Assembly (NCBI GenBank): GCA_017467985.1
Contig: JAFUJY010000295.1
Span: forward strand, 1-14,233
Direction: 5' to 3'
Length of the DNA: 14,233 nt
DNA from: Bacillota bacterium
GTDB taxonomy: Bacteria; Bacillota; Clostridia; Lachnospirales; Bianqueaceae
Shown: positions 1 to 6,643 of the stretch, piece after piece
How the letters are laid out: each line of letters opens with the position of its first letter
Position numbering within the stretch: the stretch's first letter is position 1
Translations under genes and position numbers: made by a program
Notes under the pieces: model-generated
Database searches by the model: none
The model's input: only the letters and a program-made list of their open reading frames with translations
Told to the model about the DNA's origin: nothing

Positions 1-93
1 ATGCCAGGCAGATGTATTCTTGAGATCTCGTATGCCAGGCAGATGTATTCTCGAGATCTCGTATGCCAGGCAGGCGTATTCTCGAAATCCAGA
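1..93. repeat. Three tandem copies of a 31-bp repeat at the window edge
   Basis: Copies occupy 1-31, 32-62 and 63-93. Copies 1 and 2 differ by one base (position 21 of the unit). Copy 3 carries two changes in its middle (AT to GC at unit positions 12-13) and decays over its last eight bases. Each of the first two units ends in a palindrome around AGATCT, extended to CGAGATCTCG in copy 2. In copy 3 the segment GTATGCC...GGCGTAT can fold into a short hairpin with GU pairs. The array is cut by the window edge, so its true length is unknown. There are no unique spacers, so it is not a CRISPR array. Function is unknown; it could be an intergenic repeat family or a protein-binding array. Confidence 0.85.
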
Positions 94-193
94 AAATCGC
101 AGAAACTGTTTGTCAGTTCAGCCCTCCTTTTATACAAAATTGGAATAATTATGTAATAAAATTTTAAAATTATTGCCCCAGAATTGCAAAACC

Positions 194-222
194 TTGACAG
201 GTGATCGTTTTTATGTTATTGT
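194..222 (+). promoter_or_regulatory. Promoter of the first GH25 lysozyme gene
   Basis: A perfect -35 box TTGACA lies at 194-199. After a 17-bp spacer comes -10 TATTGT (217-222), preceded by TGT, which gives an extended -10. Transcription would begin near 229, about 28 bases before the ATG at 257. The stretch upstream (about 137-176) is very AT-rich and holds the inverted repeat AATAATT/AATTATT (144-150, 168-174), which could act as an UP element. This promoter also argues against any start codon upstream of it in the same frame. Apart from the repeats at the edge, nothing else is evident between 94 and 193. Confidence 0.7.
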
Positions 223-256
223 AAATACATATCGAAAATTACAAAGGAGTATAGTT

Positions 257-2413
257 ATGATGAAACGAATTGGAGCCTGGTTAATGGCATTTATGCTGAT
301 GGCTTTATATATACCCACTACCCCCGTTATGGCGGCCACCACAGGATGGGTGGAGCGTGACGGCTGCAAGTATTATCTGCAGGATGGTTACCGGGTATAT
401 GGTTGGCAGACCATTGACGGCACCCCTTATTATTTTAATGAAAATGGTGCATTGGCTAGCATTTTGGGTGTGGATGTTTCCGAGTACAACGATGCAATTG
501 ATTGGGCAGCAGCCAAGGCGGATGGTGTGGAATTTGCGATTATCCGTGCGGGTAACCGGGGTAATTCCCTGGGCGGTTTGTATGAGGATTCTTTCTTCGA
601 TACAAATATGCTCTCTGCCCGAGCAGCAGGCATTGCGGTGGGTGTTTATTTTTACAGCAGTGCCATTAATGAGGCGGAAGCTATTGAGGAGGCAGAACTG
701 GTCATTGAGCTGATGAAGGATCATCAGAAGCCGGAATATCCTATTTATATTGATGTGGAAGATGCATGGATCAGCGGCACTCGTGTGGGCGATGCAGGTT
801 TGACAGCCCAGCAGTATACAGACATTGCGCTGGCATTCTGCAAGACGATTGAGGCTGCCGGTTATACTGCCGGAGTATACTCATACGAGAGCTTGTTTAA
901 TTATATGCTGTACGCCGATCAGATCGAGGCTGCCGGCTATGATATCTGGATGGCCAGCTATAGCGGCGATCCCTATGGTTACAATTATGGCGAGTTTGGT
1001 ATTTGGCAGTACAGTGGTTCCGGTTCTGTGGACGGTACTCCTCGGGAGATCGACCTGAATATGAGTATCGTGGATTATACCGGACAAAAGGACCTGGCCA
1101 GCATTGGTTCCAAGGACTTGTTGACCGGCGAGTTGGAAGGGAAGGCGCCGACGTCCAAGGTGGATGTGAGCAGCTACCCCATTGTCCGTCAGGGCAGCAG
1201 CAGTACATATGTAAAGACTTTGCAGACCTGGTTAAATGAATTGGGTTATAATTGCGGCACTGCAGACGGTATCTTTGGTTCTGCAACCAATACAGCAGTC
1301 GTTCTATTCCAGAAGGCAGAAGGCCTGGATGCGGATGGTATTGTGGGGCAGATGACCTGGAAGGCGCTGGCGGCGGCCATTAGTGCGTTGGAAGAGGAGT
1401 CTCAGCCCGAGGAGTCTAAACCTGAGGAGTCCAAGCCTGAAGAGTCCAAGCCGGAGGAGTCTCAGCCCGACGAGTCTCAGCCTGAAGAGTCTAAACCCGA
1501 GGAGTCTCAGCCCGAGGAATCCAAGCCCGAGGAGTCTCAGCCTGAAGAATCTAAACCTGAGGAGTCTCAGCCCGAGGAGTCCAAGCCTGAATATGTGGAT
1601 GTGAGCGGTTACCCCATGATTCGTCTGGGCAGTACCGGTGATTATGTAAAAACGCTGCAAAACTGGCTGAATAAGGCCGGCTATAACTGCGGCACCGCAG
1701 ATGGTATTTTCGGTAATGGTACATATACTGCAGTGGTGAAATTCCAGCGAGCCAAGAGTCTGGATGCGGATGGTATTGTAGGTCAGATGACCTGGAAGGC
1801 TTTGGTACAGGCCGCTGGTGGTGTGGTTGAGAAACCCCAGGAGCCGGAAACGCCCGGCACCCCTGAGCCCCCCAGCACGCCCAGTACCCCTGCGGTGGAT
1901 GTGAGCGGTTATCCTCTGGTACGCCAGGGCAGCAGCGGCAGCTATGTAACTCAGCTGCAGGAGTGGCTAAATAAGTTGGGCTATAACTGCGGCTATGCCG
2001 ATGGTATTTTTGGAAGTGGTACGAATTCTGCAGTGGTGAAGTTCCAGCAGGCCAAGGGCCTTTCCGCCGATGGAATTGTGGGTCAGATGACTTGGAAGGC
2101 ACTGGCCAGTGCAGTATCCGGCACAACCCAGACTCCGGAAACGCCCCAGGAGCCGGAGACACCTCAGGAGCCTGCAACTCCCAGCACTCCGGTGGTGGAT
2201 GTGTCTGCCTACCCCATGTTGGATCAGGGAGACAGCGGTGAGTATGTAAGAAAGCTGCAGAATCGTTTGAATGAATTAGGTTATAATTGTGGAACAGCCG
2301 ATGGTATTTTTGGAAGTATGACCACCAGCGCAGTAGCGAAGTTCCAGCGGGCCAAGGGTTTGTCTGCCGATGGTATTGTGGGCCAGATGACCTGGAGTGC
2401 ATTGTATAAATAA
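257..2413 (+). CDS. Secreted GH25 lysozyme (muramidase) with four peptidoglycan-binding domains
   Basis: A predicted secreted 718-aa muramidase that would cut the MurNAc-GlcNAc bond of peptidoglycan. Residues 1-26 form a signal peptide (basic MMKR, hydrophobic core, VMA/A cleavage). Residues 30-69 hold two cell-wall-binding type repeats (GW...DG..YY). The GH25 domain spans about 69-285, with Asp73 (GVDVSEYN), the catalytic Asp166/Glu168 pair (IDVED) and the late WQYSG...IDLN strand. Four PG_binding_1 domains follow (about 302-371, 447-516, 547-616, 647-717), each with YNCG.ADGIFG and DGIVGQMTW. The first two are separated by a PEESK/PEESQ linker (380-445) and the others by Pro/Thr/Glu linkers. 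I chose ATG 257 because AAAGGAG sits 8 bases upstream, the signal peptide starts there, and the promoter lies just before; an in-frame ATG also exists at 260. It is paralogous to the next gene. A role as autolysin or remodelling enzyme is inferred; phage origin is unlikely given the signal peptide and the neighbours. Confidence 0.92.
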   Translation: MMKRIGAWLMAFMLMALYIPTTPVMAATTGWVERDGCKYYLQDGYRVYGWQTIDGTPYYFNENGALASILGVDVSEYNDAIDWAAAKADGVEFAIIRAGNRGNSLGGLYEDSFFDTNMLSARAAGIAVGVYFYSSAINEAEAIEEAELVIELMKDHQKPEYPIYIDVEDAWISGTRVGDAGLTAQQYTDIALAFCKTIEAAGYTAGVYSYESLFNYMLYADQIEAAGYDIWMASYSGDPYGYNYGEFGIWQYSGSGSVDGTPREIDLNMSIVDYTGQKDLASIGSKDLLTGELEGKAPTSKVDVSSYPIVRQGSSSTYVKTLQTWLNELGYNCGTADGIFGSATNTAVVLFQKAEGLDADGIVGQMTWKALAAAISALEEESQPEESKPEESKPEESKPEESQPDESQPEESKPEESQPEESKPEESQPEESKPEESQPEESKPEYVDVSGYPMIRLGSTGDYVKTLQNWLNKAGYNCGTADGIFGNGTYTAVVKFQRAKSLDADGIVGQMTWKALVQAAGGVVEKPQEPETPGTPEPPSTPSTPAVDVSGYPLVRQGSSGSYVTQLQEWLNKLGYNCGYADGIFGSGTNSAVVKFQQAKGLSADGIVGQMTWKALASAVSGTTQTPETPQEPETPQEPATPSTPVVDVSAYPMLDQGDSGEYVRKLQNRLNELGYNCGTADGIFGSMTTSAVAKFQRAKGLSADGIVGQMTWSALYK
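1394..1591 (+). repeat. 15-bp-period coding repeat (PEES[KQ] linker) in lysozyme 1
   Basis: About thirteen copies of a five-codon unit encode PEESK or PEESQ (once PDESQ), linking the first and second peptidoglycan-binding domains. K and Q units alternate irregularly. The units vary at third positions (GAG/GAA, TCT/TCC, CCC/CCT), so the array has drifted synonymously and is not a fresh expansion. It should form an extended, acidic, protease-resistant spacer. Confidence 0.85.
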
Positions 2414-2416
2414 GGA

Positions 2417-2466
2417 AAAGACAGCTGCCGAAGGTGTATTACTACGGCAGCTGTTTGTTTATTTTC
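2417..2466 (+). terminator. Intrinsic terminator between the two GH25 genes
   Basis: A perfect 10-bp stem, ACAGCTGCCG (2421-2430) pairing with CGGCAGCTGT (2445-2454), encloses a 14-base loop and is followed by the T-rich tail TTGTTTATTTT. It starts ten bases after the stop of the first lysozyme gene and ends about 20 bases before the start of the second. Confidence 0.85.
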
Positions 2467-2486
2467 AAAAGAAAGGTGGCGGAAGT

Positions 2487-4505
2487 ATGAGAAGGTGGAT
2501 GAAAAAGGCAAGTGCATGGTTGTTGGTATTGGTGATAATGGCAGCATACATGCCGGCACAGCAGGTGAAGGCAGAAGGAACCGGTTGGGTTGAACGGGAT
2601 GGCTGTACTTATTACCTGGATGAAGAAGGCCGCAGAGTATACGGCTGGTATCGTGTGGATGGTATTCCCTATTATTTTAATGAAAATGGTGCATTGGCCA
2701 GTATTTGGGGTATCGATGTGTCGGAGTTTCAGGGAACTATTGACTGGAACAAGGTGAAAAATGCGGGCTGCCAGTTTGCCATTTTGCGATTGGGCTTCCG
2801 TTCCTACGGTGCATCAGGATACATGTATGAAGATGAATGTTTTGATGCATATATTCGCAGTGCTCAAGCTGTGGGCATTCCGGTAGGTATTTATTTTTAC
2901 AGTCAGGCCATTACTCCGGAGGAAGCGGTAGCGGAGGCGGAGTATGTACTGCAGACGTTGAGCAAATATCCTGCGGTGGAGTTCCCTATTGCCATTGATA
3001 TTGAGGATACGGCTGTGTCCGGTCGTGTGACAAAAGCGAATCTGACACAGCGTCAGTATACGGACATTGTACTGGCGTTCTGCGACAGAATTCAGCAGGC
3101 GGGGTATGATGCCATGGTATATTCCTACTATTCCATTTTGGAGCATAGAATATATGATGAAGAGATGGCACCCAATAATATTGATATTTGGTATGCGGAT
3201 TATCATGCATATCCCAATACTTACGGCGGCGATTTTACCGTATGGCAGTATTCTGCGACAGAGGGCATCAGCGGTATTTCCGGAAATGTGGACAAAAATG
3301 TGGCGACGGTGGATTATGCCGGACGTTATCAGGATTTGGCCACAAGAGGCTCTCTGGAGCCTCTGCCGGGAGAAGTGGTGGATGGTAATGCTACATCACG
3401 GCCCGAGATGGAGATGTTAAATTATCCGACGGTTAGACGGGGCGATAGCGGCGAATATGTGACAATTCTGCAGCAGTGGCTGAATTATGTGGGTTATAAT
3501 TGTGGCTATGCCGATGGCATATTTGGTGGTAACACATATAATGCAGTAACCTGGTTCCAGAAGGACCATTGGCTGAGTGTGGATGGTATTGTGGGGCAGA
3601 TGACCTGGAGTGAGCTGTATGATCTGGTACGCCATGTATCAGAAAATCCCGGAAATCCTGTGAGTCCGGAGGAGTCTCTTCCCGAGCCGGAACCTGAAGA
3701 ATCCCAGCCTGAGGAATCCCAGCCTGAGGAATCCCAGCCTGAGGAGTCCCAGCCTGAAGAATCTCAGCCTGAGGAATCCGAGCCTGAGGAGTCCCAGCCT
3801 GAGGAGTCCCAGCCTGAAGAATCTCAGCCTGAGGAATCCCAGCCTGAGGAGTCCCAGCCTGAGGAGTCCCAGCCTGAGGAATCCCAACCTGAGGAATCCC
3901 AGCCTGAAGAATCTCAGCCTGAACAGGAACCCGAGCCGGAACCCGAACCTGAACCTGCTCCCGAACCGGTGGATGTGTCCGGATATCCTATGGTACGATA
4001 CGGCTCCAGCGGCAGTTATGTAACCACACTGCAGAATTGGCTGAATGAACTGGGCTATAACTGCGGTTATGCCGATGGTATTTTTGGCGGCAACACATAT
4101 AATGCAGTCCTTAAATTCCAGCGGGATCAGGGCCTTTCCGCTGATGGTATTGTGGGTCCCATGTCCTGGAAGGCGTTGGCGGCAGAGATGGCAGGTGTCA
4201 GCACACCTGAGCCGGAACCTACTCCCACACCGGATCCGGAACCTGAACCGGAGCCCACACCTACGCCGGAGCCCGAGACTCCCAGTGTGGATGTATCCGG
4301 ATATCCTCTGATTGAGATCTGGGACAGCGGAGAATATGTCAGAAAGCTGCAGAACCGTCTGAACGAGCTGGGTTACAACTGTGGTTACGCCGATGGTATT
4401 TTTGGTAATAATACCAACAATGCAGTGCGAAAATTCCAGAAGGATCGGGGCTTGAGCGTGGATGGCATGGTGGGTCAGATGACCTGGAAGGCGCTGTTTT
4501 CTTAA
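2487..4505 (+). CDS. Secreted GH25 lysozyme (muramidase) with three peptidoglycan-binding domains
   Basis: A 672-aa paralogue of the preceding gene. The signal peptide (1-29: RRWMKK, hydrophobic core, VKA/E) is followed by two CW-type repeats (33-71) and a GH25 domain (about 73-290) with Asp77 (GIDVSEFQ), catalytic Asp171/Glu173 (IDIED) and the WQYSA strand. PG_binding_1 domains lie at about 308-377, 495-564 and 601-671. A long PEESQ linker (394-480) running into (EP)n, and an EPTPTP linker (571-600), separate them. I chose ATG 2487 from the upstream AAAGGTGG and the signal peptide; ATG 2499 is a weaker alternative with its Shine-Dalgarno too close. The open frame extends further upstream, but that part lies across the terminator and inside the previous gene. 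I see no separate promoter in the 73-bp gap, so expression may depend on read-through. The exact physiological role (growth, separation, spore or competitor lysis) cannot be told. Confidence 0.92.
   Translation: MRRWMKKASAWLLVLVIMAAYMPAQQVKAEGTGWVERDGCTYYLDEEGRRVYGWYRVDGIPYYFNENGALASIWGIDVSEFQGTIDWNKVKNAGCQFAILRLGFRSYGASGYMYEDECFDAYIRSAQAVGIPVGIYFYSQAITPEEAVAEAEYVLQTLSKYPAVEFPIAIDIEDTAVSGRVTKANLTQRQYTDIVLAFCDRIQQAGYDAMVYSYYSILEHRIYDEEMAPNNIDIWYADYHAYPNTYGGDFTVWQYSATEGISGISGNVDKNVATVDYAGRYQDLATRGSLEPLPGEVVDGNATSRPEMEMLNYPTVRRGDSGEYVTILQQWLNYVGYNCGYADGIFGGNTYNAVTWFQKDHWLSVDGIVGQMTWSELYDLVRHVSENPGNPVSPEESLPEPEPEESQPEESQPEESQPEESQPEESQPEESEPEESQPEESQPEESQPEESQPEESQPEESQPEESQPEESQPEESQPEQEPEPEPEPEPAPEPVDVSGYPMVRYGSSGSYVTTLQNWLNELGYNCGYADGIFGGNTYNAVLKFQRDQGLSADGIVGPMSWKALAAEMAGVSTPEPEPTPTPDPEPEPEPTPTPEPETPSVDVSGYPLIEIWDSGEYVRKLQNRLNELGYNCGYADGIFGNNTNNAVRKFQKDRGLSVDGMVGQMTWKALFS
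3666..3968 (+). repeat. 15-bp-period coding repeat (PEESQ)n plus (EP)n linker in lysozyme 2
   Basis: About sixteen PEESQ-type units (one SEPEES variant) run into an EPEPEP tract before the second peptidoglycan-binding domain. Unlike the linker of the upstream paralogue it has no lysine, so it is more acidic. Blocks of three or four units recur with the same synonymous pattern, which suggests expansion by slippage or unequal crossing-over. Confidence 0.85.
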
Positions 4506-4561
4506 CAGAACATGAACTGTGTAAAGATTCTATGAAAACTTTGCACAATTGCAAGAAAAAA

Positions 4562-4590
4562 TTGAAAAAATCAATTTTGTGTGATATAAT
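4562..4590 (+). promoter_or_regulatory. Strong promoter of the tmk operon
   Basis: The -35 box TTGAAA (4562-4567) is followed by a 17-bp spacer and a perfect -10 TATAAT (4585-4590), with TGA just before it giving an extended -10. The start should be near 4597, with GGAGGAGG at 4607-4614 and ATG at 4623. A perfect 8-bp inverted repeat, AAAATTGA (4558-4565) and TCAATTTT (4571-4578), overlaps the -35 box and spacer and could be an operator. A short TTGCA/TGCAA hairpin lies at 4541-4554. No convincing G+C-rich terminator for the preceding lysozyme gene is visible in 4506-4557. Confidence 0.85.
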
Positions 4591-4622
4591 GGATGCGTAG
4601 TATTCTGGAGGAGGTATAGCCC

Positions 4623-5261
4623 ATGGGCCTGTTTATTTCGATGGAGGGTCCGGATGGATCTGGTAAGACACTGCAGATGGATATGCTGCAAAAGGCTCTG
4701 ATAGAGGCTGGGTATCCGGTATTAAGAACCCGTGAGCCGGGTGGTCCGGCGATTAGCGAGAGGATTCGTGCATTGCTGCTGGATCCTGCTTGTAAGGAGA
4801 TGTCCCCTGAGACGGAGGCGCTGTTGTATGCGGCAGCTCGGGCACAGCATGTGTCCCAGGTGATCAAGCCGGCAATGGCTGAGGGCAAGGTGGTTTTGTG
4901 TGACCGCTTTGTGGATTCCAGTTTGGTATATCAGGGCATCGGCCGTGGATTGGGAGTTAGCACCATTGGTGAGATCAATCATTTTGCCACCGGTGGGCTG
5001 CAGCCGGATGTAACAATTGTACTCCAGATTGATTACGCAGAAGGACTGCGCCGCAAAAATGTGCAGTATTCGGGTCAGTTGGACCGAATGGAGCAGCAGG
5101 CGGGTTCCTTTCACCAGCTGGTACATGACGGTTTTTCACAGATTGTGGAGTGGGATCCGGAGCGTGTGCGTATGGTGGATGGCAGCAAAGCACCGGAAGA
5201 GGTGCATACAATGATTATGGAAGTGCTGAAACCCTGGTTGGATAGGGTTTTGCCTCAATAA
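4623..5261 (+). CDS. tmk: Thymidylate (dTMP) kinase
   Basis: Phosphorylates dTMP to dTDP using ATP, a required step for dTTP supply in the cytoplasm. The 212-aa length is normal. Visible motifs are the P-loop GPDGSGKT (residues 9-16), TREPGG (36-41), the DR pair in CDRFVDSSLVYQG (94-95), RGLG (108-111), FATGGLQPD (121-129) and a basic LID segment ending in LDRME (about 142-157). The ATG is preceded by GGAGGAGG at 8 bases. It is the first gene of the operon driven by the promoter at 4562-4590, followed 29 bases later by darA, the usual Bacillota order. Confidence 0.97.
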   Translation: MGLFISMEGPDGSGKTLQMDMLQKALIEAGYPVLRTREPGGPAISERIRALLLDPACKEMSPETEALLYAAARAQHVSQVIKPAMAEGKVVLCDRFVDSSLVYQGIGRGLGVSTIGEINHFATGGLQPDVTIVLQIDYAEGLRRKNVQYSGQLDRMEQQAGSFHQLVHDGFSQIVEWDPERVRMVDGSKAPEEVHTMIMEVLKPWLDRVLPQ

Positions 5262-5290
5262 TAAAAATCCATTGAAAGGGGTAGGACGGT

Positions 5291-5620
5291 ATGAAGCTTA
5301 TATTAGCCATTATTCATGATGAGGATTCAGGGAGACTGACAACAGCTCTGAACAAGGACGGTTTTCAGGTAACAAAGCTGGCCAGTACCGGTGGTTTTCT
5401 GCGCGTAGGTAACACCACCATGCTGATCGGTGTGGAAGAAGATCGTCTGGAAGATGCTCTGAAGATCATTCATGATCGCTGCAAGACTAAGAAGCAGATG
5501 ACAATTGCAAATCAGCCCTACACATCTACACCGGAAGGATACATTCCGTATCCCATCGAGGTAACTGCAGGCGGTGCTACAGTATTTGTCATCGACGTTG
5601 AACAGTTCCACAAGTTCTGA
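5291..5620 (+). CDS. darA: Cyclic-di-AMP receptor DarA (PII-like, YaaQ/PstA)
   Basis: A 109-aa PII-like signalling protein of the family known as DarA, PstA or YaaQ, which forms trimers that bind cyclic-di-AMP. The whole length matches the family: the MKLILAIIHDED start, the conserved KLASTGGFLRVGNTT block (29-43) that forms the nucleotide-binding region, the IGVEED strand (46-51), and the C-terminal GGATVFVIDVEQFHKF (94-109). The Shine-Dalgarno AAAGGGG lies 9 bases upstream. Its stop overlaps the holB start by one base (TGATG), implying translational coupling. The downstream target of DarA is poorly known. The neighbouring yaaR (DUF327) found between darA and holB in Bacillus is absent here. 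Confidence 0.95.
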   Translation: MKLILAIIHDEDSGRLTTALNKDGFQVTKLASTGGFLRVGNTTMLIGVEEDRLEDALKIIHDRCKTKKQMTIANQPYTSTPEGYIPYPIEVTAGGATVFVIDVEQFHKF

Positions 5621-6624
5621 TGAACAACATAAATGGACTGGTCGGTCACGATGGCGTTTTGAAACATATCCGGTCGGCTGTGTCAGCCGGCCGGGTTTCG
5701 CACGCTTATCTGATTGAGGGAGCGGAAGGTTCTGGTAAGAAGACTCTGGCAAACAGATTTGCAATGACGCTGTTGTGCAAAACTCCGCAAGACGGAGAAC
5801 CCTGCGGCAGATGTGATTCCTGCCGCGTTTTTCTGTCCGGGAATCATCCGGACATGCATTATATTCGTCCCGGGGAAAAGGGTACGCTGCCGGTACAGAT
5901 GATCCGTGATGAATTGGTGCAGGATATCGAAGTTTTACCTTATTATGAAGGCCGCAAGGTATATATTGTTGAAAATGCGCACATGATGAAGGAACAGGCA
6001 CAAAACGTGCTGCTCAAGACCATTGAGGAACCGCCGGCTTACGGTGTGGTGCTTCTCTTGGCAGAGAGTGTGCAGAACTTTTTACCCACGGTGCGGTCAC
6101 GATGTGTTTTGCTGCGGCTGCTGCCATTGTCGGAACGATTGGTGGCGCAGACTCTTGTATCGCAGTATCAGGTGGCGCCTGAAATCGCAGCTTCCTGCAG
6201 CGCTTTTTGCGGAGGCTCCGTGGGGCAGGCGTTGAAAATGGCCCAGTCTGAAGAATTTGTTCAGCTGCGGGGGCGCTGGATGCAGCGTTTTGCGGGAATG
6301 GTCAGAGAAGACATGGTGGGAATGCTTGGATGGAGCATGGCTCTGGAAGAGGACAAGGCCCATATTCAGGAAGTGCTGCGTATGATGATGATCTGGTTTC
6401 GGGATCTGCTGTTGGTCATGGAGACCGGTAGTACCGGACAGTGTATTTGTCAGGATATGGCCGAGGCACTGAGTAATTCTGTGCGGATGTATGATATTGC
6501 TGAGGTATATCGTAAGATTGATGTATTAAATGATGCGCAGAGAAAGTTATCACATAATGTGAACTATGCGTTGTGGTGCGATTGGCTGCTGATTCAGCTG
6601 TCCAAACATTCCACCCAGCGATAA
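5620..6624 (+). CDS. holB: DNA polymerase III delta' subunit
   Basis: Clamp-loader subunit that, with tau/gamma and delta, opens the beta clamp at primed DNA. In 334 aa one sees the P-loop-like GAEGSGKKT (34-42), a zinc-module set Cys53, Cys62, Cys65, Cys68 (CGRCDSC), a Walker-B position with VYIVENAHMM (114-123), LLKTIEEPP (131-139) and the SRC motif (160-162) used as arginine finger in trans. The P-loop carries Lys where the magnesium-coordinating Thr/Ser of GK[TS] would be, and Walker B is VEN, not DE. This is consistent with a delta' that does not hydrolyse ATP. The start is coupled to the darA stop. The C-terminal half (about 200-330) is a helical domain of the usual clamp-loader kind. 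Confidence 0.93.
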   Translation: MNNINGLVGHDGVLKHIRSAVSAGRVSHAYLIEGAEGSGKKTLANRFAMTLLCKTPQDGEPCGRCDSCRVFLSGNHPDMHYIRPGEKGTLPVQMIRDELVQDIEVLPYYEGRKVYIVENAHMMKEQAQNVLLKTIEEPPAYGVVLLLAESVQNFLPTVRSRCVLLRLLPLSERLVAQTLVSQYQVAPEIAASCSAFCGGSVGQALKMAQSEEFVQLRGRWMQRFAGMVREDMVGMLGWSMALEEDKAHIQEVLRMMMIWFRDLLLVMETGSTGQCICQDMAEALSNSVRMYDIAEVYRKIDVLNDAQRKLSHNVNYALWCDWLLIQLSKHSTQR

Positions 6625-6643
6625 GATAGAGGAGGATGAATCG

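Noticed and set aside
1..75. ATCTCGTATGCC in the edge repeats matches 12 bases of a common Illumina P7 adapter read-through sequence
   Set aside because: The match stops after 12 bases (AGGCAG follows, not GTCTTC), recurs with 31-bp spacing and has diverged copies, so chance is more likely than adapter contamination. It is still worth a glance because it lies at the window edge.
1..93. CRISPR array
   Set aside because: The copies are directly abutting with no unique spacers, and there are no cas genes in the window.
110..136. Second promoter upstream of the first lysozyme (TTGTCA at 110-115, TATACA at 131-136)
   Set aside because: The spacer is only 15 bp and both boxes are weaker than those at 194-222, so it is not convincing.
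173..256. Start of the first lysozyme at an upstream in-frame codon near 173
   Set aside because: That codon lies before the promoter at 194-222, and the added residues would bury the signal peptide. The Shine-Dalgarno and signal peptide both point to 257.
1383..1604. Alternative-frame repetitive proteins (Ser/Arg/Leu-rich) over the PEES linker, on either strand
   Set aside because: A 15-bp repeat without stops stays open in several frames; only the frame joining the two PG-binding domains makes sense.
257..4505. Prophage endolysin pair
   Set aside because: No holin, tail, integrase or other phage genes are nearby, both proteins have signal peptides, and the adjacent operon is chromosomal housekeeping.
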